A stretch of 64,000 nt of DNA from Anaeramoeba flamelloides. Taxonomy: Eukaryota > Metamonada > Anaeramoebidae. The notes beneath the pieces are model-generated. The model was given only the letters and a program-made list of their open reading frames with translations. It was not told the DNA's origin and ran no database searches. Of the stretch, positions 23,207-35,689 are shown piece by piece. The DNA lies in the NCBI GenBank assembly GCA_027625915.1, contig JANTQA010000026.1, positions 6,944,001 to 7,008,000 of the forward strand, read 5' to 3'. The translations under genes were made by a program, and so were the position numbers. The first letter of the stretch is position 1. Every line of letters starts with the position of its first letter.

Positions 23207-24780
23207 ATGTATCCAAATGAGCCATATAATTCACAAATGTCAATGGGTTACAAGGGGTATTCTTACGGACAAATGCCGTATAATTCAATGACACAACCAA
23301 AAGAAGTTTGATTTTACCGAATAAAGAATTTTAAAAAAAAAAAAAAAAAAAAAATTCAATCCTTTTCTGTTTTCTTTCAAAATTTCCACAAATCGCCTGT
23401 CATAATTCCATTTTTTTTGTGAAAGATTTTATTTCTTTTTAGGATCTCATAATAACGATTAACTTTTTCTTTGTCACCATTTAAAAAACAACAATTTATT
23501 TTGCTTTTGTTATTTTTCTTCTTTAGACAAGAGATCTTTCATTCCGACAAAACTATACCCCTTATAATGAAGAATATTATAATTACAATTATCCAAACTC
23601 ACAAACAAACAATTTTCAGAACCCTTATTCAAATTCAACAAAAACAAGCAATGAAAACTCAGGTACACATTCAATTAAAAAAATTTTTAATCAAAAAAAA
23701 TAAACAAAAAAAAAGAAACAATGTGATTTTAGCCTTTCTAAAAAAGAACACAATTTAAAATTCAAAGGGTTTCTTCGTAAATCGCAAACCAAACTTTAAA
23801 TTTTTTCCAAAAAATAAATGCTTTTTAATAAATCCAAAACTCCCTTTTAAAAAAAACAAAAAATTAAAAAAATTACAATAAAAATAAAGGAAATGAAATA
23901 TATCGTGGCATGGGAACTGGCCAACAGATGTACAACGAAAATCAGTTAATGAGAAATAGCAACTTAAAAGACAATGAGTATACATCATATTTTTTTGATG
24001 AATATTCAAATTCTCAAGGTTTGGAGATGGGTTATCGCCAACAAGAAAGATCTTCTTTTCAAGATTTTTCGATGAATAATCCAAAAACACAGACAAACAC
24101 TTTGAGTTTCCGAAATAAACAGGTTGATATAAATGAGGGATATCAAAATCAACAACCACAATCACAACAACAACAACAACAAACAAGTAACTTAATGAAT
24201 TATCGAAATCCAAACCAAAATCAAGATCAGTATTTAAAAATGCGAAATAGAAATCGAAATAGAAATAAGGAGAATCTTCAAAACAATTTTTTAAAAAATT
24301 TAAATAAAAGTTTGTCAAAAGAAAACCAACCAAAAAACCAAAAAAAAGAAACCTCATTACTTTTTCAAGCCCAAACCCAAACCCAAAATCAAAAACAAAA
24401 AAATAGCCATTATTCTCTATCTCAGGAACGAAACACCCAAAGAGAAAGTCGAAGTGGAAGAGGAAGTGGAAAAGAAACAGGAAGGTTAAATGAAAACAAA
24501 AATGGATATTTAAAAAACGATCAAAACCAAGATAATTTTGAATTCAAAGAAAGAAGAAATATTAACAAAACAAATTTTAAAGATCTTGATTCTATTGTTT
24601 TAAATGGAAGTGATAAATTACTCTTTCTTAACCAAAATAAAAATTACAAAAATAATTCAAAAGGAAGAGAACAATTAAAAAAGCAAGAACAAAATTTTGA
24701 AAATAGAAATAAGGAGGTTATGTTCAAAAATTTGAATAATTATGAAAGCATTAGAACTAAAAATAACCATAATCATAATC

Positions 24781-24812
<32 letters not shown>

Positions 24813-26156
24813 CGAAATCGAAGTAAAAATAAAAATATTACATCCCCCTTCAAGAGTAATACCAATAAGAAACAACTTTTTAATCAAGATTATAATTATA
24901 ATAAGAATAGTTTAACAAAAACAATAAATAGTAACCACAGTATCAGCAATGATAATAATAATAATAATAATAATAATATCAAAAAGAAAAAAGAAAATAA
25001 CAAAAAGAAAAAAGAAAATGGTCTATTCCAAATTAACGAAGAGGAATTTCCTTCTTTATCACAAGCAGGTCAAAATAAAAATAAATCAAATAAAAATAAA
25101 AATCAAAGGCAATTGCAAATTCCAAATATAAATACTTCCAAAAGATCACCAAGAAAAAAAAAGCGAGGAAAGAAATTGGAAATAATGGAACCATTTGAAG
25201 ACGAAATAATTCAAAATGATCAAGTGGTAAATGATTTAAATTTATTAAATAATAATAACAATCAAAATAATCGACATCAAGATAAAAAAAACGATTTTGA
25301 AAATTATAATAATAAAGGGAAAAATTCGAATGATAAAAAAAATCGAAATAAAAAAACAAAAACAAAATTAAATGAAAAAAAAAATAATAATAAAAATAAA
25401 AACAACAACAATAATAATAATAATAATAAAAATAAAAATAAAAATAAACGAAATAATAAAAAAAGACAACAACAAAAAAAGAAGAAGAAGAAGGGACAAA
25501 ATAATAATAATAATTACCCGACCTCAAAATCTCCTACTAAATATAAAGAAAGCGGAAAAGAATCAAAAACCGTCAAGGACAATTCCGCAAAAAGCCAGCA
25601 ACAAACAAATTCAAAAGAACTTTGGGAAATTTTTGAAACAAAAGAAAGGAAGGAACAATTTTTATTATCAGGATTAATCAAATCAATTAAAATGACAGGA
25701 CCTACTTTCAACACACTCGCTTTTGGAATAGACTTAAGAACACTGGGGCTAGATTTAAACACCACAGATAAATTGTGTTCAAATTTTGAATCTCCATGGG
25801 GCGTTCCAGAAAACCGAGAAAATGTTGAACATGAAATACCCGATTATTATTATACAAGCCCACAAGTGGAATTAACACTAGAAAAAATGTCAAAATTTTC
25901 AGATCTTTTATTACTATACATCTTTTATTCATCCCCAAGAGACGCTTTACAAGTTGCAGCAGTTGAGAAATTATTGGAACGTGGATGGTCATTTCATAAG
26001 GAGCATTCCGTCTGGATAATTAAAGATCCAGAATCAAAAAATGTGGTTAATGAAAACGAAAATTATGAATCTGGTTCATTTATTTTTTTTAATCCAGAAA
26101 CCTGGGAAATGGTTAGAGAAGAGAATTTTATTCTGAAAAAGGATGAAGTGTTATAG
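23207..26156 (+). CDS. CNOT2: CCR4-NOT complex subunit 2 (NOT2/CNOT2), three exons
   Basis: Exons 23207-23305, 23527-23662 and 23890-26156 join in frame to 833 residues. Introns are 221 and 227 bp, with donors GTTTGA and GTACAC and acceptors TTCTTTAG and AATAAAG; the first is phase 0, the second phase 1. Exon 1 starts at the ATG at 23207 and encodes a Tyr/Met/Gly/Gln-rich N-terminus. The last ~150 residues are a NOT box of the NOT2/3/5 family: LAFGIDLRTLGLDLN, FESPWGVPEN, a conserved LYIFYSSPRDALQVAAVE, then ERGWSFHKEHSVWI and FIFFNPETWEMVREE. The order and spacing fit NOT2, including the GIDL-TTLGL motif and the Trp-Ile that follows the HKE. NOT2 is a scaffold of the cytoplasmic deadenylase complex that shortens mRNA poly(A) tails. 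Residues ~90-680 are Asn/Lys/Gln-rich low complexity with poly-Asn runs, likely disordered; the family norm has a shorter linker. Confidence 0.87.
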
Positions 26157-29100
26157 TTCTTTTTTAAAATATCTTTTTTTTTGTTTCCATTTTCATTTGT
26201 GTATGCATGTATGTATTCATGTACGTATGCATTTTATCTATAATATATAAATATTCTTTTATTTTCTTAAAAAAAAATTTATACGTCAAAAAAAAAAATC
26301 AAATTCACAAAAAAGATCAGTTCAAAAAAAAATTTTAATAAAAAAAACAATAATTTTTTTTTTTATTTCTTTTGCTTACAGGTTAATTGTTAAACATTAT
26401 CGATTTCCATGCTGAAAATAAAAGATATTATTTGGATTTTTCAATAAAATACTAATAACCAAATGTATGAGAATTGTTTCAAAATAGTGGCACATGGTAT
26501 TTTAATTTTTTTACATTCATTTTGATATGTTAAATAGACAATAATATTGAAGATTATTATTCTGAAATATAATATCTGTCTGGATATTTAAGAGAAGAAA
26601 TAAATCTTATGTAATTTATTGTTTTTATAGGCTCCTTTAGTTTTTTTTTTTTCCAAATTTCTTTTTGATTATTTTTTTGAGTATTATATGGTAATCTTTA
26701 AAGAAAAATAGTATCAACTATTTTGGTTCAATGAGTAGAAACTTATAGATAATTGATTAAGAAAATTTGTAGCAATAAAAATATAAATATTTATCTAAAA
26801 AATGTTAATTTCATTCACATTCGCCAATAGTGATGATAAAAGTATACAACTCAAAGTTTACACGACATTGTAAATTGTGTTGGGGATATTAATCATTGAA
26901 TATTTTTAAAAAATAATAAGTAATTTTTAATTAATGTGTGTTTTTTTTAATTACAAATACTAAGGCTTGGAAAATAAAATAAAAAAATTTAAAGTGGAAG
27001 GGACATTAATTTGTAAATGTATACTTGGGAATATTTTAAAGTTGGAGAAATTAATAAAAAGTTGATCTTTAAACTTTAAAAAAAGTTTCAAGGAAAAAGA
27101 ATATGAAATGAAGAAAACTCGGAAAAGTAGAAAGGGGAGGAAAAAAAGATTCATCAATTACAAAAAACTATTGTTTTGTTTTGTTCTTTTTTTCCTTTAT
27201 TGTGTGTCAGTGTTTGTAATTTTCAGTGATAAATCAAATGAAATTGTACATTATATCTTCGGGATACTTGTGTAGTACAGTCATCTCCACTTTTAAGGTA
27301 CAAACTTCAACGAAACTTAATACACAAAAAAAAATCTCAAATTAAATCCCAAAATTCAGATTCTAGTACAATAGATTGTAAAAAAAATAAGTGTAAAATT
27401 GTGTGTCTTAATTTGAGATTTTTTTTGTACCTTAAATTTCGTTGAAAGTTTGTGCCTTAAAAGTGGAACTAACTATATAAGTATACAAATAATTTTTTAA
27501 ACAATAAAATTCATAAAAGTTTTCAATTTGATTTTAAATTGTGCGCAATATTAAATCTCTTTTAAAAATTTTTATTATCAAAATGAAAAAAACAATACCA
27601 ATTTGTCTAATTAAAAAATATAAACAAATGGGGATCAGAAATTTAAATATTTAATTAAAGAAATTTATTAAAAATCAAATAAATTGATTGATTATGAAGA
27701 AAAAATTAAGGAAAATTGACAATTTTAAATATTTAAATAATCTCATGGAAATTAAAGTTAATAAAGATATTTTAAAATAAATGGGCCCCTCTTTTTTTGT
27801 AATAACTTTTAAATAAATAATTATACTTTTTTTAGTTTTTCCTTTCAAAAACAAAAATTAAATAGAAATTATTTTGGTAATAGGCTATACTTTTATAGTC
27901 AAAAAAATAACAAATAAAAACAATTATTTAAATGATAAAATGGATTTCAATTAGTTTTTGTACTATTCAGGACATAAAAAATCTTTTTTAAGAAATTTAT
28001 TATTTTTTCTTTTTTTACTTTGAATTAAGAAATATTTTTTAGTAAACTTTTATTTTTATCATTTTTCCATCTTATATCCAATATTTTATTTGTAAGGATT
28101 TTTTTTTCTGGGAAATTAAAAATTAACATTTTATGATCTTGCAAATTTTATTCAAATTAGATTACTATTTAAAAAAAGAATTTAATTTTTTATTTAATCA
28201 ATTTAGAATCACATTTTATGTAGATCAAAAACTTATTGATAAAGTTGGAGTTTTTTTGTTATGATTTGAAAGGGTAATTGTTCACAAAAATGATTCAATA
28301 ATTTGGTTTATAAAAAGACCATTGACAATTTTAACAATTCATTTTTTATGTCACAAACACAAACAAATATATAATGAAATTGTTCTCTATTCTTTGTAAT
28401 ATTTTTTTTTATGCTAATAGAAATGAAAAAGATTAAAAAGGAAAAAGAAAAAAAAGAAAAAAAATACAAATTAAATAAAAATATAATAAATTATATTTAA
28501 TACGGGGCTTAATTTATTAATAATCTTTTTATTAGTTTTTATTTGGTTGTCGGAATCAATATATTGAGATTTAATAAGACAAAATAAGAAATCATCATCA
28601 ATATCCTATTTTGAAACAAAATTCATTGTTAAAAAAATTTAATAAATAATTATATAAATTTATCATAAAGACCCAATATTACTATTTTTTTTCTTTCAAA
28701 ATCTATTTTTATTAATTATGATCTTATCTAATATAAATGGTTTTTTTAATTATTTATTTTACAATGAATTAAGTAAAAAAATTTATTTTGTTTACTTTTA
28801 TGAAACATTATAGAAATGAATTTAGTAATACTTGTTAAATATGAAAAGATAACACAATCTCATTTAAATTTATATATGTATATATATATATATACCAAGA
28901 ATAAGAGGCAAATAAAAATTTAATTCAAAGTTTTAACAATATTTTTAAATTTATTTTTTTTAAAAAAGTATTTCTAATTCTCTAAATATAAATAAAAATT
29001 ATTATGAATTCCGTATAAAGATAAATATTTTATATTTTGAAAGAATAATTAAATATTTTTTTCTTGCAAAAAGTTATTATTCAGAAACTAATTTTATTAA

Positions 29101-29134
<34 letters not shown>

Positions 29135-30326
29135 GCATTTAAATTTATTAGATATAAATTAGGATATTTTTAACAATAGTGATTTTTTTCTCAAAATAAT
29201 CATTTTTTTGCAGTTGTAATCCATTTACTTATCTCATTATTGTCTTAATATAAACTATTTTTGAGTCATTGTAGTAAATTTAATTGAAGAAATAGAACAA
29301 TTTATAACTGTTTTATCCAATATTAATTTAATTTTACTCTTTATATTTAAGATTACAATCATTTTTACTCATTTGGGAAATTTTTTTTTTTTTTTCTTTG
29401 TAGATTTTTATTTTTTTTATTTATTTTAATTATTTATTTTATTATTCAATTTTCCCAAATAACATTTTTTGTAAAATCAAAACGTCATACATCGATTCAA
29501 CCGCAAACCCCAGTCCAGATATAAGACTTGATATATTGTTGAGAATGTACAATTCAGTTTACTTCAGTTGATTTTGATCAATTTGATTTAGTTAAGTTTC
29601 TTCAATTTCGTAATTTTTTTTTTTAGATCGAATTAGAACAAGTTGAGTTTGAGATTTAATGATTATAACGTATATTAATTCTTTGAATGATTTTGTATCC
29701 CTTTTTCTCTCACCAAACACTTAAAAAAAGGTAAAGAAAGGAGAACATCAAACAATTGAAAAGGGAATTTACAAAGAGGAAAAAGTTTAATAATAAAATA
29801 TTATTTTATTAAAGGCAAATCGGTATGTTGTATTTTATGTTCTACGAGTTGTATAACATTATATTATTTATCACATAGGAGTGAAATTTCATTATATTGC
29901 CCTATTTTCTTACAAATTAAAAAAAAAAATATCATAATATAATAATTTGATTATCTTTTTGTCATAATTTGTTTATTGGATTATATAAATATAATAATTT
30001 ATTATTTTAAATTTCAAAATAATTTTCCAATTTTACTCTATTTCCATAATAAATCAGTTTAAATGAAATTCCAGAACTTCAAGATATTTGTCAATATTTT
30101 AGGGGGGTGAAGTTTGTTAAATTCCGTAGAATTTATCCAAGTTAAAAAATATGGAAAAATTAAAAATTACTAAAAGTTAAGAAATTAGAAAAATAAATTA
30201 TAAAATTGAAGAGTAACTTTAATATATATAGTTTTGTGAAAAAATCCCCAGATTTAAAAAATAAATAAATAAAAATTTAAAATAAACACTAAAAGAAAAA
30301 AAGAAATTAATAAGTGTGTTAAAATA
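26157..30326. other. Intergenic, AT-rich, with one MITE
   Basis: About 4.2 kb. Apart from MITE family A copy 5 (27278-27475) there is a weak relative of repeat C near 27770-27850, an (AAT)n run of about 11 units at 29102-29135, and TA-rich microsatellites near 28873-28897. Bases 27480-29470 are among the most AT-rich in the window. The 65-codon minus-strand open frame at 26960-27157 has no domain. No exon or RNA gene was recognised. Confidence 0.5.
27278..27475. mobile_element. Palindromic TA-target MITE, family A, copy 5
   Basis: 198 bp. The left end is TA then CAGTCATCTCCACTTTTAAG; the right end is TTAAAAGTGGAACTAACTA then TA. The arms are more diverged than in copies 3 and 4 (ACTTCAACGAAACTTAATAC on the left), and the loop near 27380-27395 contains GTGTAAAATTGTGTG. 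This points to an older insertion. Confidence 0.85.
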
Positions 30327-31019
30327 TCAATTATGTGAAGATCTCTTCGTGTTACCCTTTGTCTGTTTGAGGATATCCTTATATTGTTGTTCAGCTTTTA
30401 ATATTTTTTTTAATCTTATATCCCAATTTTTTTCATATTGATCAATTTCTGTTACTCTGGTTAATAAATGCCTTTTATAAGTGTTGTTTCTTTGTGATAC
30501 ATTTTTTAATAGGCTGGTTAAGTAATTTAATCTTTCTTCAACTTCATCACAATCATTATTTATTGTGTCACTTTGGTTATCCAAAATTTCCACTGATTTC
30601 GTTTGATTGGTCATCTCATTTTTTTCAATTTTTAAATTGTTGACATTATTTTCATCAGTTCCCTTTTTGATTTGTAGAAGTTGTTTTTGTTTTTTCAAAG
30701 TTAAAGGGAATCTGGGATCTTGGGGATTAGACCAGTAATTCAGAGAATCCTGGATTTTATGTAGGTTATCTATTAACAATTTATTTTTTAACGTGCGGTT
30801 TTGTGGTTTATTATCGTCCAATTCCACTAAGTGGCCAAGTAATCGTTGGAGTGTTTTTTCTGTTACAATTTGGTTTGGATTATTTTGGGATTGTTTTTGA
30901 TTCAAAGTTGAAAGTGAATTGTCAATTTCCATACTCTTTGTGTTTTTTTGTTCTGAATTTGCTTTTTCTGAATTTGATTTTGAATTTAAATCTGTAAATT
31001 CGCCTAAAGCTGGTATCAT
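30327..31019 (-). CDS. Unknown protein with a C-terminal coiled coil
   Basis: Single-exon 230-residue protein that I do not recognise. The N-terminal ~65 residues are Ser/Asn/Lys-rich and likely disordered. Residues ~66-120 look folded: VTEKTLQRLLGHLVELDD, an amphipathic helix, then a helix ending KIQDSLNYWSNPQDPRFPLT. The C-terminal ~70 residues (VEERLNYLTSLLKNVSQRNN to ILKAEQQYKDILKQTKG) form a predicted coiled coil. No transmembrane segment or signal peptide. The ATG at 31019 is followed by a protein-like N-terminus and there is no acceptor just upstream, so this start is reasonable. Size and layout would fit a small subunit of a nuclear or mediator-type assembly, but that is only a guess. 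Composition is clearly protein-coding compared with its flanks. Confidence 0.62.
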   Translation of the reverse strand: MIPALGEFTDLNSKSNSEKANSEQKNTKSMEIDNSLSTLNQKQSQNNPNQIVTEKTLQRLLGHLVELDDNKPQNRTLKNKLLIDNLHKIQDSLNYWSNPQDPRFPLTLKKQKQLLQIKKGTDENNVNNLKIEKNEMTNQTKSVEILDNQSDTINNDCDEVEERLNYLTSLLKNVSQRNNTYKRHLLTRVTEIDQYEKNWDIRLKKILKAEQQYKDILKQTKGNTKRSSHN

Positions 31020-32294
31020 ATTAAATCCTTGTTTTTCTATATCCTTTGTTAGAATAAAATTGTAATATATATAATGATAATGATGTGATGACGAATATGT
31101 AAAAAATTAGTTGTAATAAATAAATAAAAGTTTTTTTGGTTAATAAAAATTATTTCCTTTGAACAGGCAAAAAGATTAAAAAATAATAAATTGTATAAAT
31201 AATAAAAAAAAAAAATCTTTAACAGACCTAATTTTATGGAATTTTGTTAAATTTGTGTTTGTTTGTTTTTTTTTAGTGGAATATTTATCTTTGAATTTAA
31301 ATATGTTATTAGTCTATCAGAGATAGTATCATACTGGTGATTATTTAAAGTTTTAAAGATTGTGTAATTCATAATTAATTGGTTCTCAAATTTTCAAAAT
31401 TTTTCAGAATAAAGGTAAAATCCGCTTTCCATTCTTTCAAAAAATTAAAAACTTCAAAATCTTAAGAAATAACATAAATGAGTTTAATATTTTTTTTATT
31501 TTTTTTTTTGAAAATTAATTAATTAAGGGGCATTTAATGTTTTTGGTAATAACTGGCAAATAAAATTCTTTTATTAAGTGATAAATGTTTAATAAACTAA
31601 AATTTTCAGGTGGTAATTTGCTCTTGTATTTGTCATCTCAATTTTGTGTATAAAATACCAATTTAAATTACTGAACGAATATTTATCAAGATTTTGAATT
31701 TTTACTTTCTATAACATTTCTGAATTAATAAACAAATTTTCCATTTACTTTTCAGAATTAATTGTTTTTTTTTTTTTTTTTTTGATATTGTATTTTTACA
31801 CTTTTATTTATTATTTAATATTTTTAAGATGTATAAGAATGGATTACTAATGTTTTCGATTTAAAAATAAAAAGAAAAGAATTTTTTTGACAAAATATAT
31901 CATTCATGACAGGGGTACTGTTTAATCTCTTTTTGTTGAATTTCCTATTTATTTTATAAAAATTTAAAAACTTTTGAAAAAATAATAAAAAAAAAAATTC
32001 CAAAAAGATATTTTTTTTTGAAATAAAGTTGATTTAAAAAGCTGTTACTCATATTATATATATATATATATATATATATCTAAATGAATCAGACAATGTA
32101 AGCACCACTTTTGAAAATTATTGGTATCCTTTTTAAAATTGACTTTTATATTATTTGACTTTTGTAATTTTTAATTCAAGTTTGAAAAATGTTGTCAAAT
32201 GTTTAAATAAAAAATTTTTCTTTGTTATATTGGTAATTTTGAGATCTTTTTTGTTTTTTTAAAATAAAAAAAACCATTTTCCAGTCAGAGTGTG

Positions 32295-32815
32295 CAAGTT
32301 GTAGGTCGTAAATTATATGTGTCTAAAGAGTTTGAATTGATATTAGAAGAAAAATTTATTTTGAAAAATTTCAAAATTGAAATCATTTTTTCACATTTTT
32401 TTTGTTTTTTTTAGAGTATATTTTTGTGACCTAATCCATTTGCAATTTTTTTTTTATTGCAAGATAGATAGTCGCATGGTAAAAGCGTGTTATTCAAATG
32501 TTATTGAAACGGAAAAAATGATTGTAGAGAAATGAAATTGATTTCTATTAGGATTTTATTTGGATCTTTGATCGAAGATCAAAATGTACCTTGTTGTTTT
32601 TCCCAATATCAACCCTAAGAATTTGTGTATTATTATTTTTATGAAAAACTATTGATTTTTGAGCTTTGTTTCAGATGGGTACTAACTATTCTTTGCTGTA
32701 GATTATTATTCTATATTCTTATTTGTTCTTCAAAGGACAATTATAACAAATAATTGATTTTTGAAAAAAAAATGTTGGGCCACTTTGACTGAAACAAAGT
32801 TTGTTTTTCGAAAAC
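32295..32815 (+). repeat. Dispersed repeat family D, copy 1
   Basis: One of four same-orientation copies (others ~44140-44545, 47285-47800, 57320-57815). Shared landmarks in order are GATATTAGAAGAAAAATTTA, ATTGCAAGATAGATAGTCGC, AATGATTGTAGAGAAA, AAGATCAAAATG, CTATTGATTTTTGAG, ACTAACTATTCTT, TTATTTGTTCTTCAAAGG, TAATTGATTTTTG and finally TTTGACTGAAACAAAGTTT. The last is itself a small palindrome. There are no long terminal inverted repeats and no reading frame. The common 3' end and variable 5' end would suit a SINE or LINE 3' tail, but no promoter boxes or poly-A tail could be confirmed. Confidence 0.65.
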
Positions 32816-33169
32816 GTTGACTAACTTTATAATGTTATTGGAAGTGGATTTGTAGTGTTTATTCAATATTCTTCTCAAAATAAATTATCGTCTTTAGGTC
32901 AGAATCATTTTTTTATAATTTCGGCTAAATCTTTACTTTTTTTTTTTCAAATCTTTGTTTTTCTTTCTTTTTCTTTTTCTTTTCTTTTGTTTTCTATCTT
33001 TTTCTTTTTTTTTTAGAAAGATAATTTGGAAAAAAAAAAAATATCTTTGAAAACCAATAAACATTTCGAAAACTGAGGCTATGTAATGTCTATTAAAATG
33101 AATTTAATTTTTAAACGAAAAATCTTCTTTTTAATAATTTTCCGGGTAAAGTCGAGTAAAAAAAAATCG

Positions 33170-33530
33170 GTAATACTCATTTCAAATGCTTGTTGAAACT
33201 TTTTGAAAATCAAAAAAGGGTAGAAAAAAAAATTAATTTTGAAAAAGATAACATTTTGAATTTGTTTGGAATTTTTAACAGTTACCTAAAAAATTCAATA
33301 TTTGTTAACTTTTTAAAACCTGAAACTGTTTTTAAGTAAAATAAAAGCCAAAAAGTCATAGGGTGTTTCTATTAAAGCTAAAAAAAGTTTGAATTGAAAA
33401 AACTTTTAATATGAAAGTTCTTGGGTTTTGATCTTTTATTACATTCCTAAATTTGATATAATTTCAAAAAAGCAAAAGTGTTGTGGATTAAAAAAAGTTA
33501 TCACAATTTTTGTGTTATTCTTCTTGTGTA
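33170..33530 (+). repeat. Dispersed repeat family F, copy 2
   Basis: Matches 7900-8240 in the same orientation. Landmarks are AAAGATAACATTTTGAATTT, AAAAAGTCATAGGGTGTTT, GGGTTTTGATCTTTTATTAC and GATTAAAAAAAGTTATCAC. It is diverged by scattered substitutions and indels. No coding content. Confidence 0.55.
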
Positions 33531-33861
33531 ACAAACATTTTTTTATATTTTTTTGAATTTATTTATACCGAAAAATTCCAAGAAATTTCTGAAAATTTTT
33601 ACTTCCTTTTCCCTTTTACAATTTTTTTTCACTTTGCTTTAAAGAAAGCATTTTATTGGTTTAAATGCAAAAAAACTTTGTAAGATTAGTTGATCTTCAA
33701 AATATAAGTTCTCAATAGTTGTTGGGAAAGTTTCATTAAGAGAAATACAAAAATGGGATGTGAACGTAATAGGTTATAAAGTGTGCTTGAATTTATCAGT
33801 ATTTAGCAATTTTGTGAAAAAAACTACTCGTTGAAATAATTTTTCTTTTATTTGAAAAAGC

Positions 33862-34038
33862 AATACTGTCATTTTCCAATTAAGATTGAAAAAATTTTAT
33901 TTCAGATTCTCAAATATTTATCCATCAATTATCCTAATTCGTCGAAAAAAACCTAGATCTTTTTCAAGATCAATTGATCATGATAATCTTGATTTTTAAT
34001 GGCTCCATTTTTGAAACTTTGAGATAAAATTGATTTTT
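33862..34038 (+). repeat. Dispersed repeat family E, copy 1
   Basis: A ~177-bp block closely similar to 62851-63025. Both start AATACTGTCATTTTCCAATT, pass through TATTTCAGATTCTC and a small palindromic region (GATCATGATAATCTTGATTT), and end GGCTCCATTTTTGAAACTT followed by GAGATAAAAT. The two copies are much more alike than members of the other families, so this duplication is comparatively recent. Confidence 0.75.
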
Positions 34039-34298
34039 TTAATGGACTAGTCTATATTTTTTTTTTTTTTTTGACCAAACTCTAAATAAGGATTCCTTAA
34101 GATAGAAATATGATTAACCTTGAAAATAAACAGGTTTTTCAAATCTAAGTCATTGAAATATAATTTTGTCAATCTCATTTAAATTTAGGTCAAAAAATTT
34201 CATCGAGACTAGTCCCTTAAATTAGAAAAGAACAGTAAACAAAAAATTCAATAAACGCTTGGTGCTCGGTTATGAGAACTCAAAAAAGAATAAACAAT

Positions 34299-35408
34299 TT
34301 AACTTACTGTTTGTTGGCAAAATTGATAGCACTCTTCTGTGAATGGTTCAAAATATTGGTTCATGTGCTCCCAGACTTTGGAAGACTTTGTTCGTGTTGA
34401 GAGAAAATCACTATCATCACTCGCAATTTCGTTCTCGTCAGAATCAAAAAATGTTATTGAATTGAGAGCTTTCTTTTCCTCGGAGGTATATTTAGGTTTT
34501 TCAAAAAGAAAGGGTTTTGGGTTTTTGATCTTAAATATGGCATCTTTCTTGTTCTCCTTTTGGTCATTATTGTTTTTTTTTACAAATCGTTTTTTTTTTT
34601 TTGTTTGGGTTATTTGTTTCTTGGTTTCTGTGGGTTGGGCGGTTTCTTGTGAAAGACTTTGTTCACGTTCGGGTTTTCTTTTTCGGGATTCATTTTTCAT
34701 TTTCGGTTCCTCAATAATTAGTTCAAATTTCTTTTTAGAAATTTCATTTTTTGATTCAAAATCTTTCTTACAATTTTCATTTCTTTGTGACTTCTCGTTT
34801 GTATTGATTTTTGGAGAACTTAACTGTGTGCTTGTTATCCCCATGGTGACAAGACCGGGAAATGGATTAAAATTGAGATTCTTCTGAGTTTTTTCAGTCT
34901 CTTTTATAATATGATTTTTCTTGTTATTGTTATTTTTCTTATTTTCTTTCACTATTTTTTCTTCTCTTGTTTTAATAAGATCATGATCAATCATATTTTT
35001 TCTTTTTCTGTCCAATTTTTCGTTTTTTGAATTTAAAGTAATTGTCTTGTCATAATTTTTGTTTTCCTTTTTTATATTCCTGGTTGTGTTTGAGTGATTA
35101 AACGATTTTTGAATTTTCTGTTTGCTTGCTTGTACTCCTCGTTTTTGCTTTTTATACCCTTGTATTAAAATTTCTAACTCATTTTCTTTTTTAAACAACC
35201 CTTGTAAAATGAGAAATAGTCGAGTTGAATAGTCTTTTGGTTTTTGTGTTTTTTGGTTGGGGTTCATTGAAGATCCAAAAACATTTGTATATTTTAATAA
35301 TTCTGAATTGTTTAGTTTGGGCTTTGTTTCTTGCATCTTATTTTTAATAGTTTGTTCATTATCACTTGTGTTGGGCCTAAGAAGTGGTTTGATATTTAAT
35401 GTCATCAA
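34299..35408 (-). CDS. Unknown Lys-rich protein, possibly 3'-incomplete
   Basis: 369-residue open frame that I do not recognise. Residues ~50-90 look folded (DYSTRLFLILQGLFKKENEL then EILIQGYKKQKRG), followed by a long Lys/Asn/Glu-rich, probably disordered middle (~95-320) with basic clusters (KKRFVKK, ESRKRKPERE) that could be nuclear localisation signals. The C-terminus is again folded-looking and conserved in style (KVWEHMNQYFEPFTEECYQF). The stop codon sits inside a perfect donor consensus: the last codons read ACA GTA AGT TAA, so ACA/GTAAGT may be an exon end and Val-Ser an artefact. One candidate next exon follows an acceptor TTCTAATTTAAG at ~34219 and adds about 21 codons, but it lies in repeat-like DNA. 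Composition supports a real nuclear protein of unknown function. Confidence 0.6.
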   Translation of the reverse strand: MMTLNIKPLLRPNTSDNEQTIKNKMQETKPKLNNSELLKYTNVFGSSMNPNQKTQKPKDYSTRLFLILQGLFKKENELEILIQGYKKQKRGVQASKQKIQKSFNHSNTTRNIKKENKNYDKTITLNSKNEKLDRKRKNMIDHDLIKTREEKIVKENKKNNNNKKNHIIKETEKTQKNLNFNPFPGLVTMGITSTQLSSPKINTNEKSQRNENCKKDFESKNEISKKKFELIIEEPKMKNESRKRKPEREQSLSQETAQPTETKKQITQTKKKKRFVKKNNNDQKENKKDAIFKIKNPKPFLFEKPKYTSEEKKALNSITFFDSDENEIASDDSDFLSTRTKSSKVWEHMNQYFEPFTEECYQFCQQTVS

Positions 35409-35689
35409 TCAGATCGAGAATTTGAAAGATTCAATAAGGAGATCTTCAAAAAAAAGAAAAAAAATATTACTTTTATTTTTTTGAAGGAGAAAAAATGAGA
35501 ATTTTAATCAAATCAAATTTATGATTAACAACCATGTTGATTAAAGGGGGGGGTAATACCATTTCCACTACTCTTTGTTCAATTTCAAAATAACCGTTAC
35601 CTGTACGTTAATTTTTTTTTTTTTTAAACTGGAGAAAAATATTGAACAAGAATTAATTTGGAATGAATCTTATTTTAATCAATTTCCGG

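Larger units (their letters stand above)
31020..34298. other. Intergenic, built largely of dispersed repeats
   Basis: Contains a TA microsatellite (32055-32079), repeat D copy 1 (32295-32815), repeat F copy 2 (33170-33530) and repeat E copy 1 (33862-34038), all listed separately. An 18-bp T run lies near 31767-31784. Bases 31020-32050 hold nothing I can name beyond a weak relative of repeat C near 31530. No gene recognised. Confidence 0.5.

Noticed and set aside
23755-24357. 200-codon minus-strand frame overlapping NOT2 exon 3
   Set aside because: It covers the exon-intron junction of a well-supported gene on the other strand and has only Phe/Leu-rich low complexity.
25033-25527. 164-codon Tyr/Phe-rich minus-strand frame within NOT2
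   Set aside because: It is antisense to the Asn/Lys-rich linker, where AAT/AAA codons read backwards as Ile/Tyr/Phe. There is no domain.
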